A stretch of DNA of 64,000 nt from Flavobacterium ovatum (GTDB lineage Bacteria; Bacteroidota; Bacteroidia; Flavobacteriales; Flavobacteriaceae), in the NCBI RefSeq assembly GCF_040703125.1, contig NZ_CP160035.1, positions 2,941,001 through 3,005,000 on the forward strand. The letters are read 5' to 3'. Position 1 is the stretch's first letter, and each line of letters begins with the position of its first letter. Below, in pieces: positions 1-8,585 of the stretch. The translations under genes and the position numbers were made by a program. The notes below the pieces were generated by a model. It ran no database searches, was not told where the DNA came from, and saw nothing but the letters and a program-made list of their open reading frames with translations.

Positions 1-1137
1 TTTTACACCAATCATTTCACCGCGACTCAATCGCACTAAATTGCATAGTAGAATAGGGTTTTCATCTCCATTTTTCCAAGTGCATAACATTCTCACTTCT
101 ACTTTTATTTTGCCTTCAGGAGCTTGTAGAATCGGGAAGTAATTTACTTTTTTCTGTAGGATATAAAGTTCTTTCTCAACGACGGATTCAATATCTTCTC
201 TCTTTACATGAAAAATAACACCTGAACCAGAGAAAGAGAAGAGTGGTTTTAATACATAGTTTTCTAAATCATCTGGAATTTTTTTTAATTCGCTTAATAA
301 AGTTGTTTCAATGAAATATTTCCCTTTGAGGAGCGGAAGAATAAATTTACTAATTCTAAAAAACCAATTGGGGTGTCCCGCCCATTCCACATCTAATTCG
401 TCAGTGAAGTGGAAATTCAATTGTAAGTCGGTTCTTGCGTTTAGTTCGTCAAAAATTACTCGATTGTAGATTCGTTTAATTAAAACATCAATACCTTTTT
501 CATTGGTGTAAAACAATTGATTGTCTTTCTTGATAACCTCAGTAACACAGACAAAGTTGACACCCAAGTCCCTTTTACAATAATAAAAATCAATTTTTGT
601 ATTTTGTTTTTCAGGCTCAATTTCGAGTAGAATTACATTTTCTTTTGGGTGGCCGTTGCAAATAACTTCCTCGAGAGTTTTTAGATATTCATCATTCGTA
701 ATTTTGTTTACAAAAGGAGAAAATTCACTTAAAAAGGGATACTGATTTGTGAATTTTTCAAATAAATTATTTTGATAATTAAACAAAGAAGGGAATCCTT
801 GTACTTCAATTAATTTAGGAATCACCTGTCCTTCTTCTTCACAAATTCCAAAATCTATCGCAATAAAGTTAGTGTGATTGTCTTCGTTAGGCACTCTATT
901 ATTTAGTTCTAATGATTTGTTTGTAAGTTGTTTGAAGTTGTTACTCTTAATTAAAGCTATAACTTCATTGGAGCCTTCAATTAATTGTGATTTTAATTCT
1001 TTTGAAATAAAAAAAGGAGTTTCTCCGACTCTAAAAGTTGGGGAGTAATCAAAGTCAGAGGTAACATCAATTTTTAGATTTCGATATTTTTCTTCTGAAA
1101 ATTCGGCATTGAATTGTTCCCTATATTTCGCAATCAT
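1..1137 (-). CDS. ATP-grasp-like protein of an amidoligase operon (3' end cut off)
   Basis: This is an open frame of 379 codons from an ATG at 1137 that runs off the left edge with no stop, so the C-terminus is missing. The product starts MIAKYREQFNAEF. Residues around LIKRIYNRVIFDEL, a glycine-rich LKPLFSFSGSGVIF segment, and a following basic/acidic strand (KVEVRMLCTW) resemble the core of ATP-grasp ligases, perhaps the circularly permuted kind related to glutathionylspermidine synthase. It would then join a carboxylate to an amine using ATP. It lies 15 nt downstream of the amidotransferase gene and is the last visible gene of a leftward operon with a YbdK-type ligase, a second ATP-grasp enzyme and an esterase. 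Coding status is certain. The ATP-grasp assignment is by eye and moderate, and the substrate is unknown. Confidence 0.65.
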   Translation of the reverse strand, partial: MIAKYREQFNAEFSEEKYRNLKIDVTSDFDYSPTFRVGETPFFISKELKSQLIEGSNEVIALIKSNNFKQLTNKSLELNNRVPNEDNHTNFIAIDFGICEEEGQVIPKLIEVQGFPSLFNYQNNLFEKFTNQYPFLSEFSPFVNKITNDEYLKTLEEVICNGHPKENVILLEIEPEKQNTKIDFYYCKRDLGVNFVCVTEVIKKDNQLFYTNEKGIDVLIKRIYNRVIFDELNARTDLQLNFHFTDELDVEWAGHPNWFFRISKFILPLLKGKYFIETTLLSELKKIPDDLENYVLKPLFSFSGSGVIFHVKREDIESVVEKELYILQKKVNYFPILQAPEGKIKVEVRMLCTWKNGDENPILLCNLVRLSRGEMIGVK

Positions 1138-1152
1138 ACAAAGGTAATTTAC

Positions 1153-1986
1153 TTAATTGGACATAATTTTTTTAGTTTTCATCAAATCATTTACTGCAAT
1201 TCGAAGAAAATTTGGAATCAATGTTTCGTTAGTTTTATAAATTTTATCATCGTCTAATAAGTCCTCTAACATGTTTCTAAATTTTCTTTTCCCTTTCATT
1301 TTTCGGATTTTATCTTTGGCTTCCTTATCTCTTAAATGAGCAACAAAACTAATAGGATCTGCTTCAGGGTGAAATTGTGTTCCAACGAAATAATCGGTGA
1401 ATCGAACCGCCATTATGGCTCTTTCATATTGAACATAGTCTCTTATTTTTTCTAAGGAAAGTATTTTGGCACCTTTCTTTTTAAAAATAGTTAGCTTGGG
1501 TTGTACTACTTGATAATCTCTGGAGTCAATCGCATAAAAAGGGTCGTCTAGGCCTTCAAATAAAGGATCTATTTTACCTTCGGGAGTTTTATGGATAGTC
1601 ATTACGCCAAAAGAAGTGCCTTTTCTTTTGGTGATTTCAGCCAAACCAAAATGTTTACAAGCCATCTGAAACGAATGGCATATAAATAGCATATGTTTTT
1701 TTACTGAACTCTCTTGATTCCATTTCGTGAGTTCATCAATAAATTTATAATATTTAATTTCCCAATTTCCATCTCCTTCTAATGGGTTTCCAGGGCCCCC
1801 AGTAGAGATGTAAATGTCATATTTTTCAATTTCGGGCAATTCACATTTAGAACGTACATCAAAAATGTCAAACCTAACCAAAGGTGAAAATCGATTAACT
1901 ATTTCAATAATGCATCGCATTCCTTGATTGGGTTGGCCATCATACATATCTAAAATGGCCATCCTGATTGATTTCTTATTATTCAT
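1153..1986 (-). CDS. Class I glutamine amidotransferase-like protein
   Basis: A 277-residue GATase class I domain. The putative triad is visible: nucleophile Cys103 in LFICHSFQ, and His206/Glu208 in GTQFHPEAD. An oxyanion-type loop, STGGPGNP, lies near residue 62. The family hydrolyses glutamine to ammonia for a partner synthetase, or cleaves gamma-glutamyl bonds. The nucleophile context is CHS rather than the common GxCxG, so its substrate may differ from glutamine. An ATG at 2010 would add MFYFKYHK. The ATG at 1986 (MNNKKSIRMAIL) is preferred because the next residues begin the first beta strand of the fold. It sits 42 nt after the YbdK-type ligase and 15 nt before the ATP-grasp-like gene, so it is probably co-transcribed and may feed or edit the ligase products. 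Confidence 0.85.
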   Translation of the reverse strand: MNNKKSIRMAILDMYDGQPNQGMRCIIEIVNRFSPLVRFDIFDVRSKCELPEIEKYDIYISTGGPGNPLEGDGNWEIKYYKFIDELTKWNQESSVKKHMLFICHSFQMACKHFGLAEITKRKGTSFGVMTIHKTPEGKIDPLFEGLDDPFYAIDSRDYQVVQPKLTIFKKKGAKILSLEKIRDYVQYERAIMAVRFTDYFVGTQFHPEADPISFVAHLRDKEAKDKIRKMKGKRKFRNMLEDLLDDDKIYKTNETLIPNFLRIAVNDLMKTKKIMSN

Positions 1987-2028
1987 TTTGTGGTATTTAA
2001 AATAAAACACAAATATAAGGTATTATTT

Positions 2029-3135
2029 TTAGAGACCTTTTGTGAACTGATTGGTGATAAAATCAACAACTTTCTTTAAGTCTTTAGTTTCTTCGTAAAC
2101 AGCTAATTGCTGCGCTGCACCTGTACCGTTTTTTAAAATTTCATGGACATAATTGATATGTTCTCGACTACCTAATTCGTCAACTACATCATCAATAAAG
2201 TCAAGTAATTCATGTATTAAAATTCTAGTTTCAACTTCTTTTTGAAGTCCAAAATCAATCATATGCCCTTCGATTCCGTAGCGTGCTGCTCTAAATTTAT
2301 TTTCTTTTATAAGTGCCAGTCTATAAATATTGAAACTCATATTACCTTGATTCATTCGGTATAATTTGGCTACAACAGCTTGAATTACAGATACAATACA
2401 CATGGTTTCTTCTACTGTTAAACTCATGTCACAAATACGAAACTCAATGGTGTCATAAAATGGGTGTAAACGTAAGTCCCACCAGATTTTTTTAGGATTG
2501 TCGATACATTTGGTTTTAACTAAAGTATCCAGAAAATTATCATAAGCAGCTAAACATTCAAAATATTCAGGCAATCCCGTTCTTGGGAATTTATCAAATA
2601 CTTTGGTTCTGTATGATTTATAACCTGTTTGTCTTCCTTCCCAAAAAGGGGAATTAGTGGAGAGCGCAAAGATATGAGGTAAAAAATAACAAGCTTGATT
2701 CATTAATTGTAGCCCTATTTCTCTATTTTCAATACCCACATGACAGTGCATTCCAAATATCAAATTGGATCGTGCTGCATCTTGTAATTCATTGACAATA
2801 TTGTGATATCTAGGGTCGTCTGTAATGAGTTGGTCTTGCCATTTGGCAAAAGGATGTGTGCCAGCTCCACCTACAATTAATTCTTGATTGGCAGCCAATT
2901 CCACTATTTTAGAGCGTAAAAATTTAATTTCACTTTCAGCTTCTTGTACGTTATTGCAAATATTAGTTCCTACTTCGACAACAGATTGGTGCATTTCCGC
3001 CTTTACTTGTTCTTTTAGTAAGGTTTTTGCTCCATCCACAATTTTGGACAAATGCGAACGTAGATCTCTAGTTTCAGGATCAATAATTTGATATTCCTCT
3101 TCAACACCAAGTGTGAAAACTGGTAATTTTTTCAT
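2029..3135 (-). CDS. Carboxylate-amine ligase, YbdK / GCS2 family
   Basis: This 368-residue protein belongs to the glutamate-cysteine ligase family 2 (YbdK type, COG2170). The hallmark N-terminal GVEEEYQIID lies at residues 10-19, where the acidic residues bind metal-ATP. Further family features are the GMHCHVGI stretch and the WWDLRLHPFYDTIEFRICD block. Members ligate glutamate or another carboxylate to an amino group using ATP. YbdK of E. coli has only weak gamma-glutamylcysteine ligase activity, so annotating this as a glutathione enzyme would be unsafe. No glutathione synthetase of classical type is adjacent. Its neighbours are two ATP-grasp-type proteins, an amidotransferase and an esterase, which suggests a dedicated amide-bond pathway. 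The length is normal for the family. Confidence 0.9.
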   Translation of the reverse strand: MKKLPVFTLGVEEEYQIIDPETRDLRSHLSKIVDGAKTLLKEQVKAEMHQSVVEVGTNICNNVQEAESEIKFLRSKIVELAANQELIVGGAGTHPFAKWQDQLITDDPRYHNIVNELQDAARSNLIFGMHCHVGIENREIGLQLMNQACYFLPHIFALSTNSPFWEGRQTGYKSYRTKVFDKFPRTGLPEYFECLAAYDNFLDTLVKTKCIDNPKKIWWDLRLHPFYDTIEFRICDMSLTVEETMCIVSVIQAVVAKLYRMNQGNMSFNIYRLALIKENKFRAARYGIEGHMIDFGLQKEVETRILIHELLDFIDDVVDELGSREHINYVHEILKNGTGAAQQLAVYEETKDLKKVVDFITNQFTKGL

Positions 3136-3190
3136 TTTTGGAAAAATAAATATAAATTTATAATTGGTTCGCTTTTTGGGTTGATAGTTA

Positions 3191-4138
3191 TTATTTCTGT
3201 AGGATAGCTTCTTTAATAAAGTTACCCCAAGTTAGGTTAATTTTTCCGAATTTCTGTTTTTTTGCGGCTGTAATTGCCATTTTCGCAGCTTCTTCAACTA
3301 CCCATTCAAAATTTCCAGCACCAACAGAGGTTATTTCTGCATCTGGTGCTGGATTTCCAAAATCAATTGCATAAGGAATTCCGTCACGTACAGCAAATTC
3401 TACGGTATTAAAATCATATCCTAAGCCTTTGCATAAACGTATGGTGTAGTCTTTTATAGTCGCTAATAATTTTTTATCGGTAGGAGGCCCGTCGTGAACG
3501 TACCTTAAATGGTGTGGGTTTCTAGGTTCGTATTGCATAATTCTAACTGCTTTACACCCCAAACAATACACTCTAAAATATTCTGTGAATACAATTTCTT
3601 CTTGAAGCATCATAACTAGTTGTCCTGTTTCTTGATGCTTTTCCCAAAATTCTTCTTTGTTTTCAAGTCGATATACGTTTTTCCATCCACCTCCAGAGTA
3701 TGGTTTCATATAGGCTGGAAATTGTATATAGTCAAATATTCCTTCCCAATCCATAGGATATTTTAAGTTTCTAAAGGAAGTAGTACTCGTGTCATCGGGA
3801 TGTTGTGCAGATGGTAAAATGACAGTTTTAGGTAAAGGAACACCTAGAGTATCAGCTAGTGCATTGTTGAAAAATTTATCATCAGCACTCCACCAAAAGG
3901 GGTTGTTAATTACATTAGTACCTGTCAAAGCAGCATTTTTCAAAGCAGCTCTATAAAAAGGGACATCATGTGAAATACGATCTATAATAACGACATATTC
4001 TCCTCCTTTGTTTTGAATAACTTTGTCAATTGAGACCGCTTCTGCTATAATCCCTTTTTCATTTTTCGAATTTACTCTGTCGATAAATGCTTGTGGGAAA
4101 CTGTTTTCCATTCCAAATAAAATACCTATTTTTTTCAT
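3191..4138 (-). CDS. ATP-grasp ligase (RimK / D-Ala-D-Ala ligase-like)
   Basis: A 315-residue protein with a recognisable ATP-grasp order: an N-terminal Rossmann-like part (KKIGILFGMENSFPQ), the NNPFWWSADDKFFNN segment leading into the central domain, a glycine-rich ATP loop (YMKPYSGGGWKNVYR), and the metal-binding end (TVEFAVRDG, then AIDFGNPAPDAE). Such enzymes activate a carboxylate as acyl phosphate and couple it to an amine, for example in peptide tags or glutathione-like molecules. The gene is 26 nt downstream of the esterase and 55 nt upstream of the YbdK-type ligase on the same strand. The pair of distinct ligases suggests two successive couplings. The substrate cannot be read from the sequence. 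Confidence 0.85.
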   Translation of the reverse strand: MKKIGILFGMENSFPQAFIDRVNSKNEKGIIAEAVSIDKVIQNKGGEYVVIIDRISHDVPFYRAALKNAALTGTNVINNPFWWSADDKFFNNALADTLGVPLPKTVILPSAQHPDDTSTTSFRNLKYPMDWEGIFDYIQFPAYMKPYSGGGWKNVYRLENKEEFWEKHQETGQLVMMLQEEIVFTEYFRVYCLGCKAVRIMQYEPRNPHHLRYVHDGPPTDKKLLATIKDYTIRLCKGLGYDFNTVEFAVRDGIPYAIDFGNPAPDAEITSVGAGNFEWVVEEAAKMAITAAKKQKFGKINLTWGNFIKEAILQK

Positions 4139-4164
4139 AGTTATGTTGTTGTTATTTACTTGGG

Positions 4165-4881
4165 TTAATATTGAAATCGGATTCGGGATAAATAATGAGG
4201 AAACATCTCCTTCCAGACAGGCCAGTCATGTTCACGGTCTTGTCGAATGTCTAACCAATGTGATATATTTTTATTATTTAAAATTTTACTTAGTTTGAGA
4301 TTAGCGTCGTAACAAATATCCCAGTTAGATGTTCCTAAGGCTACGTCCATATTCCATAATTCATTGTCTTCAATTCCGTGTAAATAATCTTCAGGATTGT
4401 TGTAATATACATCATCATTATAAAAGCCATCCATAAAGCTTTTGATATTAAAAGCTCCGCTCATAGAAAAAAGATGGCTAACATATCCTGGATGTTTGAA
4501 GGCAAAATTGGCTGCGTGATAACCACCAAAACTACATCCAGCAACTACAACTTTACCAGAAACAGTGTTGTTTTTTACTTTTTCAACAATTTCATGACAA
4601 ATCATTTTATGATACAAAATATGATTAGTGATGCGATGAATCGGATAAATACTGGTATTATAAAAACTGTCTTTGTCAATACTATCAGGGCAATATATTT
4701 GAATCAGTCCTTGCTCAATATACCATCGGGCAGATTCAATCAATCCCATATCTTTATTTTCATGAAAACTACCCATTGAGGTTGGAAACAATATAACGGG
4801 TTGTCCAGAATGGCCAAAAACCAACATTTCAATCTCTCGACTTAAGTTAGGTGAATACCATTTGAAATATGCTTCTTTCAT
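4165..4881 (-). CDS. Putative esterase, alpha/beta-hydrolase fold (COG4947 type)
   Basis: A 238-residue cytoplasmic alpha/beta hydrolase with no signal peptide. The nucleophile elbow is GCSFGG with Ser117. A likely oxyanion loop is LFPTSMGSF near residue 31, and the C-terminal REHDWPVW supplies the probable catalytic His218. The family resembles the D-family of putative esterases. It is the first gene of the leftward amidoligase operon, with the following ATP-grasp gene 26 nt away, so it may cleave or transfer an ester or amide in that pathway, or proofread a ligase product. About 150 nt upstream carries no gene and is the likely promoter region for the whole operon, though no clear TAnnTTTG box was found there (nearest TATACTTG). 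Confidence 0.85.
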   Translation of the reverse strand: MKEAYFKWYSPNLSREIEMLVFGHSGQPVILFPTSMGSFHENKDMGLIESARWYIEQGLIQIYCPDSIDKDSFYNTSIYPIHRITNHILYHKMICHEIVEKVKNNTVSGKVVVAGCSFGGYHAANFAFKHPGYVSHLFSMSGAFNIKSFMDGFYNDDVYYNNPEDYLHGIEDNELWNMDVALGTSNWDICYDANLKLSKILNNKNISHWLDIRQDREHDWPVWKEMFPHYLSRIRFQY

Positions 4882-5033
4882 GCTTTTTGTTTCAACAAGT
4901 ATAGTGAAAAAAGTATAGCAAAAAACCTTTTTATGTTTAACTTATAATCACCTTTTCGATAAAAATAAATAAGTTTATAAAAGTTTATAAAAGTGCGATT
5001 TGGGTTAAAACAGATCTGTAAAATTAAAGGCTG

Positions 5034-5435
5034 TCAAACGGAAGAATTTTCAAATAGTTGTACTTGACTTTTCAATCGTTCAATGAGTAAATTCATCATT
5101 CGCTTGTTTAGGCTTGATGAATTTTTAATATAGGTAACGTATTCCTCAACAGTAAACAATGCAATCACCATTCCTTTTAGTGCATTCCTGAATTTAATGT
5201 CTTTTTGAATCGCATTTTCAATAGTAAATAATTTTTTTTCTATTGATTGCGAATAAAAATCAATTTTATTCTTAGAAATGTAATTATGAAAAGATGCCAC
5301 AAATAAATCATTTTGTAATTTTAAAACGGGGCGTAGCACTTGATTTTGAAAAATTTCATCTGAGGAAGATTCTGTGCTGATTGTTCCAATTGATTCCCCT
5401 CTAAACTCTTTTAAAAATAGATCTCTTTGGTTCAT
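5034..5435 (-). CDS. Conserved hypothetical protein (133 aa)
   Basis: A soluble, mostly helical 133-residue protein that begins MNQRDLFLKEFRGESIGTI and has no signal peptide or membrane segment. I recall similar flavobacterial proteins carrying the automatic name 'glyoxalase', but I see no vicinal-oxygen-chelate metal motif here, so that name is not supported. The gene reads leftward, 153 nt upstream of the esterase that heads the amidoligase operon. It diverges from the thioesterase gene at 5501 across a 65 nt gap, so it may have its own promoter. Function unknown. Confidence 0.7.
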   Translation of the reverse strand: MNQRDLFLKEFRGESIGTISTESSSDEIFQNQVLRPVLKLQNDLFVASFHNYISKNKIDFYSQSIEKKLFTIENAIQKDIKFRNALKGMVIALFTVEEYVTYIKNSSSLNKRMMNLLIERLKSQVQLFENSSV

Positions 5436-5500
5436 TTTTTATTTAAAATTAACGAAAAAAACTTAAGCAAGTTGTATTTTAGCATTATAAAATAAATTTA

Positions 5501-5887
5501 ATGAGATTTCATACAAGAAAGTGGGTAAAGCCCCAAGACTTAAATCCAAACGGAACATTATTTGGAGGACAATTATTAGCATGGATAGATGAAGAGTTGG
5601 CATTATATTCTATTATTCAATTAGAAAATTCGAGAGTAGTTACCAAATCAATGTCAGAAATTAATTTTCGGAGTTCTGCTAAGCAGGGAGATGTTATAGA
5701 GATTGGTATTGCAGTGGTGAAATTTGGACACACATCACTCACCTTGAAATGCGAGGTACGTAATATGATGACTCGTGAAACCATTATTACCATTGATGCT
5801 ACAACTATGGTTAATTTAGGGACTGACGGGAAACCAAAAGCACATGGGAAAACAAAAATTGAGTTTGTTAAAGATCGATTGGAATAA
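5501..5887 (+). CDS. Acyl-CoA thioesterase, hotdog fold (YciA/BACH-like)
   Basis: A 128-residue single hotdog domain. The segment PNGTLFGGQLLAWIDEELAL at residues 17-36 is the hotdog-helix region of acyl-CoA thioesterases, with the catalytic-type acidic residue in AWIDE. The strands that follow (VTKSMSEINFRSSAKQGDVI) fit the family. Such enzymes hydrolyse medium- or long-chain acyl-CoA to free acid and CoA in the cytosol, usually as a hexamer. The length is typical of the short single-domain type. The gene stands alone, diverges from the hypothetical gene at 5034-5435, and ends at a strong bidirectional terminator shared with the convergent DUF3817 gene. Confidence 0.88.
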   Translation: MRFHTRKWVKPQDLNPNGTLFGGQLLAWIDEELALYSIIQLENSRVVTKSMSEINFRSSAKQGDVIEIGIAVVKFGHTSLTLKCEVRNMMTRETIITIDATTMVNLGTDGKPKAHGKTKIEFVKDRLE

Positions 5888-5888
5888 A

Positions 5889-5943
5889 ATAAAAAAGTTC
5901 TAATTTGTATCTTTGTGAATACAAATTAGAACTTCATTTTTTT
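5889..5943. terminator. Bidirectional intrinsic terminator with 15-bp perfect stem
   Basis: The arms at 5896-5910 and 5919-5933 are perfectly complementary over 15 bp around an 8-nt loop, with an A-run on the left and a T-run on the right. It lies between the convergent thioesterase and DUF3817 genes and can stop transcription from both sides. Confidence 0.85.
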
Positions 5944-5956
5944 GTAAATAAAAATA

Positions 5957-6241
5957 TTAAGCAGTTGCTAAATATTTTTTATCAATATAAAACGTTCCAA
6001 AAGGAATTAATGATGCGGCTAGAATGATACCAAATGTTTTCCAATCCCAGTTTTGAGCATTTTTTAATAAAATAGCTAAACCAATATATCCAATAAATAA
6101 AATACCATGACTCATTCCAATTGGATATAATAAAGTGTGGTACAATTCTTTATGAGTAGGTTTGATAAAAAGCATATTTGAAAATAAAACCAAATATGAA
6201 ATTCCTTCTAGTATAGCTGTAATTTTAAAAATTTTGAACAT
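5957..6241 (-). CDS. DUF3817 membrane protein
   Basis: A 94-residue integral membrane protein with about three hydrophobic segments: ITAILEGISYLVLFSNMLF, the HGILFIGYIGLAILL region, and a C-terminal GIILAASLIPFGTFYID. The conserved E-G-I-S-Y near the start and the MSHG motif fit DUF3817 (YdzA-like). Function is unknown for the family. An upstream ATG at 6265 would add MHRIKKII. The ATG at 6241 (MFKIFKITAILEG) matches the usual start of the family and is preferred. It converges on the thioesterase gene and shares its terminator. Confidence 0.8.
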   Translation of the reverse strand: MFKIFKITAILEGISYLVLFSNMLFIKPTHKELYHTLLYPIGMSHGILFIGYIGLAILLKNAQNWDWKTFGIILAASLIPFGTFYIDKKYLATA

Positions 6242-6336
6242 GATGATTTTTTTAATTCGGTGCAAAAATAAGTAATATCGTTGGGTTGAATACCATAAGT
6301 TGAACTAATTTAACGTTGTTTTTGTAATTTTTAATT

Positions 6337-6864
6337 ATGAGTAAGAGAGATTTAAAAAAATATTTGTCGGAATTGAATAAAGTACAACTCGAAGAACAAA
6401 TTTTGGAGTTGTATGAAAAATTCCCTCCAGTTAAGGTGTACTATAATTTTGTATTCAATCCCAAAGAAGATTCCTTATTACAGGAAAGTAAGCTGAAGAT
6501 TTCAAATGAATACTTTCCTGTAAAATCATCGGGAAGGAAGAGTAAACCAAAAATGCGCCGTTCAGTTGCTCAAAAATATATTAAGCAATTTATACTTTTG
6601 GGAGTAGATCCGTTTGTAATAGCAGATTTAATGCTCTATAATATTGAAATAGCACAAACATTTTCAGCAGAAAACACCATCAAGCAGGAGCTTTTTTATA
6701 AAAGCATCCTCAATTCATTTGAACAAGTGGTACAATTTGTCATTGCAAATGGCATTTTTACAGAATTTAAAGGAAGAATAATCACTATTTATAATGAAAC
6801 TTTGATGCAAAAATGGAGAAATCAAGCGCAATTTAGTGCGATTATTGAGTCATTTGATTACTAA
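6337..6864 (+). CDS. DUF6155 family protein
   Basis: A soluble 175-residue protein that begins MSKRDLKKYLSELNKVQLEEQ, followed by the YNFVFNPKED block and a basic stretch (SSGRKSKPKMRRSVAQKY) before a helical C-terminal half. These match my recollection of DUF6155, a small family of Bacteroidota and Bacillota with no assigned role. There is no signal peptide. It is followed after 105 nt by the helicase at 6970, probably as a separate unit. Confidence 0.75.
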   Translation: MSKRDLKKYLSELNKVQLEEQILELYEKFPPVKVYYNFVFNPKEDSLLQESKLKISNEYFPVKSSGRKSKPKMRRSVAQKYIKQFILLGVDPFVIADLMLYNIEIAQTFSAENTIKQELFYKSILNSFEQVVQFVIANGIFTEFKGRIITIYNETLMQKWRNQAQFSAIIESFDY

Positions 6865-6969
6865 ATCAATTATAATTCCTATTTATTAGAAGATTCTGCA
6901 TCTTTTTGTTTAAATATGACGGTTTACCTGTTTTTTAGCCGTATTTTTGCAAAAAATCAATATTAGATA

Positions 6970-8541
6970 ATGGTTGAAAACATTTTAGAAGTAGAAAAAG
7001 AAGATAGAAAAGAACTTTATGCATATCAGAAGGGCGATATCGATGCCATTTTTGATCGTATAGATAATGGACCTAAGCAACATCACTTACTTTATCAACT
7101 TCCAACAGGTGGTGGAAAGACGGTGATTTTTTCTGAAATTGTTCGTAGATACATTTCAAAACATGATAAGAAAGTTGTCGTGTTAACGCACAGAATCGAG
7201 TTGTGTAAGCAAACATCCAAAATGCTAAAGGGGTTTGGTGTGAAAAACAAAATAATCAATAGTAAGGTAAAAGATCTTCCTGACCAAAATGAATTTTCTT
7301 GTTTTGTTGCTATGGTTGAAACTTTGAAAAACCGTATTAACGATGAAAAACTACATTTAGATAATATAGGTTTAGTAATCATTGATGAAGCGCATTACAA
7401 TTCCTTTAGAAAACTATTAAGTTCTTTTAAAAACGCCTTCATATTAGGAGTTACAGCAACACCGCTGAGTTCTAATATTAAGTTACCAATGCATCAAAGT
7501 TATGATGAATTGATTGTAGGGGATACTATTGCGTCCTTAATCGATCAAGGCTTTTTGGCAAAAGCAGTAACGTATAGTTATGATGTAGGATTAACCTCTT
7601 TGAAAGTTGGTATAAACGGAGATTATACCGTTAAATCATCGGATGATTTATATACCAATACTCTCATGCAAGAGAAATTACTGCATGCTTATACTGAAAG
7701 GTCTATGGGGAAAAAGACTTTGATTTTTAATAACGGAATTAACACGTCACTATATGTTTACGAAACATTTAGAGAAGCAGGATATCCCATTCGTCATTTA
7801 GATAATACGAGTAGCACCGAAGAAAGAAAAGAAATTTTACATTGGTTCAAACATGCACCCGATGCAATTTTGACCTCTGTTGGAATTCTTACTACGGGTT
7901 TTGATGAACCTACAGTTGAAACAATTATCCTTAATAGAGCAACTAAGTCATTGACTTTATACTATCAAATGATTGGTCGTGGTTCTCGTAAATTACCTAA
8001 AAAGGATGAGTTTTCAGTAATCGATTTAGGAAATAATGCAGCTCGATTTGGACTTTGGAGTGAACCTGTCAACTGGCAACATATTTTTAAATCACCTGAA
8101 TTTTACCTTGAAAATTTACGTGAGGATTCGGAAATCGAATTACATTTTAAATACACGATGCCACCAGAATTGCGTGCAAAATTCAGCAAAACGGCAGATG
8201 TGGGTTTTGATGTGGATGAAGAACACAAACTAGCTATTGCTCAAAATTCACGTTCTAAGGTAGTTCTTGAAAAATCTTTGGATCAGCATGCGGGAATGTG
8301 TGTGGATAATACTGAGGAATTGAGGGATGCTAGAATGTTATCCAAAGAGCTTGCTGCCGATATAGAATGTCGTATCAAACGTTATTCTAAATGTTTGAGT
8401 CAGTGTAGTAAAAACTACCGTGAATGGTTAGTTGAAGATTACACCTTGAAATTAACCTTATTAATAGGTAAAAAATACAGAGAGAAAATATTACGTGAAA
8501 TAGAAGAAGAGGAAGAAGAAGAAAATGAAAATGAAGATTAA
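6970..8541 (+). CDS. Superfamily 2 DEAD/DEAH helicase (RadD/Ssl2-like)
   Basis: A 523-residue SF2 helicase of the COG1061 type. Visible motifs in order: Walker A in LPTGGGKTVIF (around residues 45-55), motif II IIDEAHYN, motif III GVTATPL, and in the second RecA domain motif VI QMIGRGSRKLP. The C-terminal 130 residues are specific to this protein and end in a run of glutamates. Relatives unwind DNA in repair or restart of stalled forks (RadD). It is followed 44 nt later by a DEAD-box RNA helicase. I considered a defence role because such helicases occur in defence islands, but no nuclease or methylase is next to it. An upstream TATTTTTG (6942-6949) could be a -7 box, without a good -33 partner. 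Confidence 0.88.
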   Translation: MVENILEVEKEDRKELYAYQKGDIDAIFDRIDNGPKQHHLLYQLPTGGGKTVIFSEIVRRYISKHDKKVVVLTHRIELCKQTSKMLKGFGVKNKIINSKVKDLPDQNEFSCFVAMVETLKNRINDEKLHLDNIGLVIIDEAHYNSFRKLLSSFKNAFILGVTATPLSSNIKLPMHQSYDELIVGDTIASLIDQGFLAKAVTYSYDVGLTSLKVGINGDYTVKSSDDLYTNTLMQEKLLHAYTERSMGKKTLIFNNGINTSLYVYETFREAGYPIRHLDNTSSTEERKEILHWFKHAPDAILTSVGILTTGFDEPTVETIILNRATKSLTLYYQMIGRGSRKLPKKDEFSVIDLGNNAARFGLWSEPVNWQHIFKSPEFYLENLREDSEIELHFKYTMPPELRAKFSKTADVGFDVDEEHKLAIAQNSRSKVVLEKSLDQHAGMCVDNTEELRDARMLSKELAADIECRIKRYSKCLSQCSKNYREWLVEDYTLKLTLLIGKKYREKILREIEEEEEEENENED

Positions 8542-8585
8542 TCTCCATTCTAAAAAATAATTCACACTAAAACAATAACATTCAA

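Noticed and set aside
5034..5435. Glyoxalase annotation for the 133-aa protein
   Set aside because: I remember the name from automatic annotation but see none of the metal-binding residues of that superfamily.
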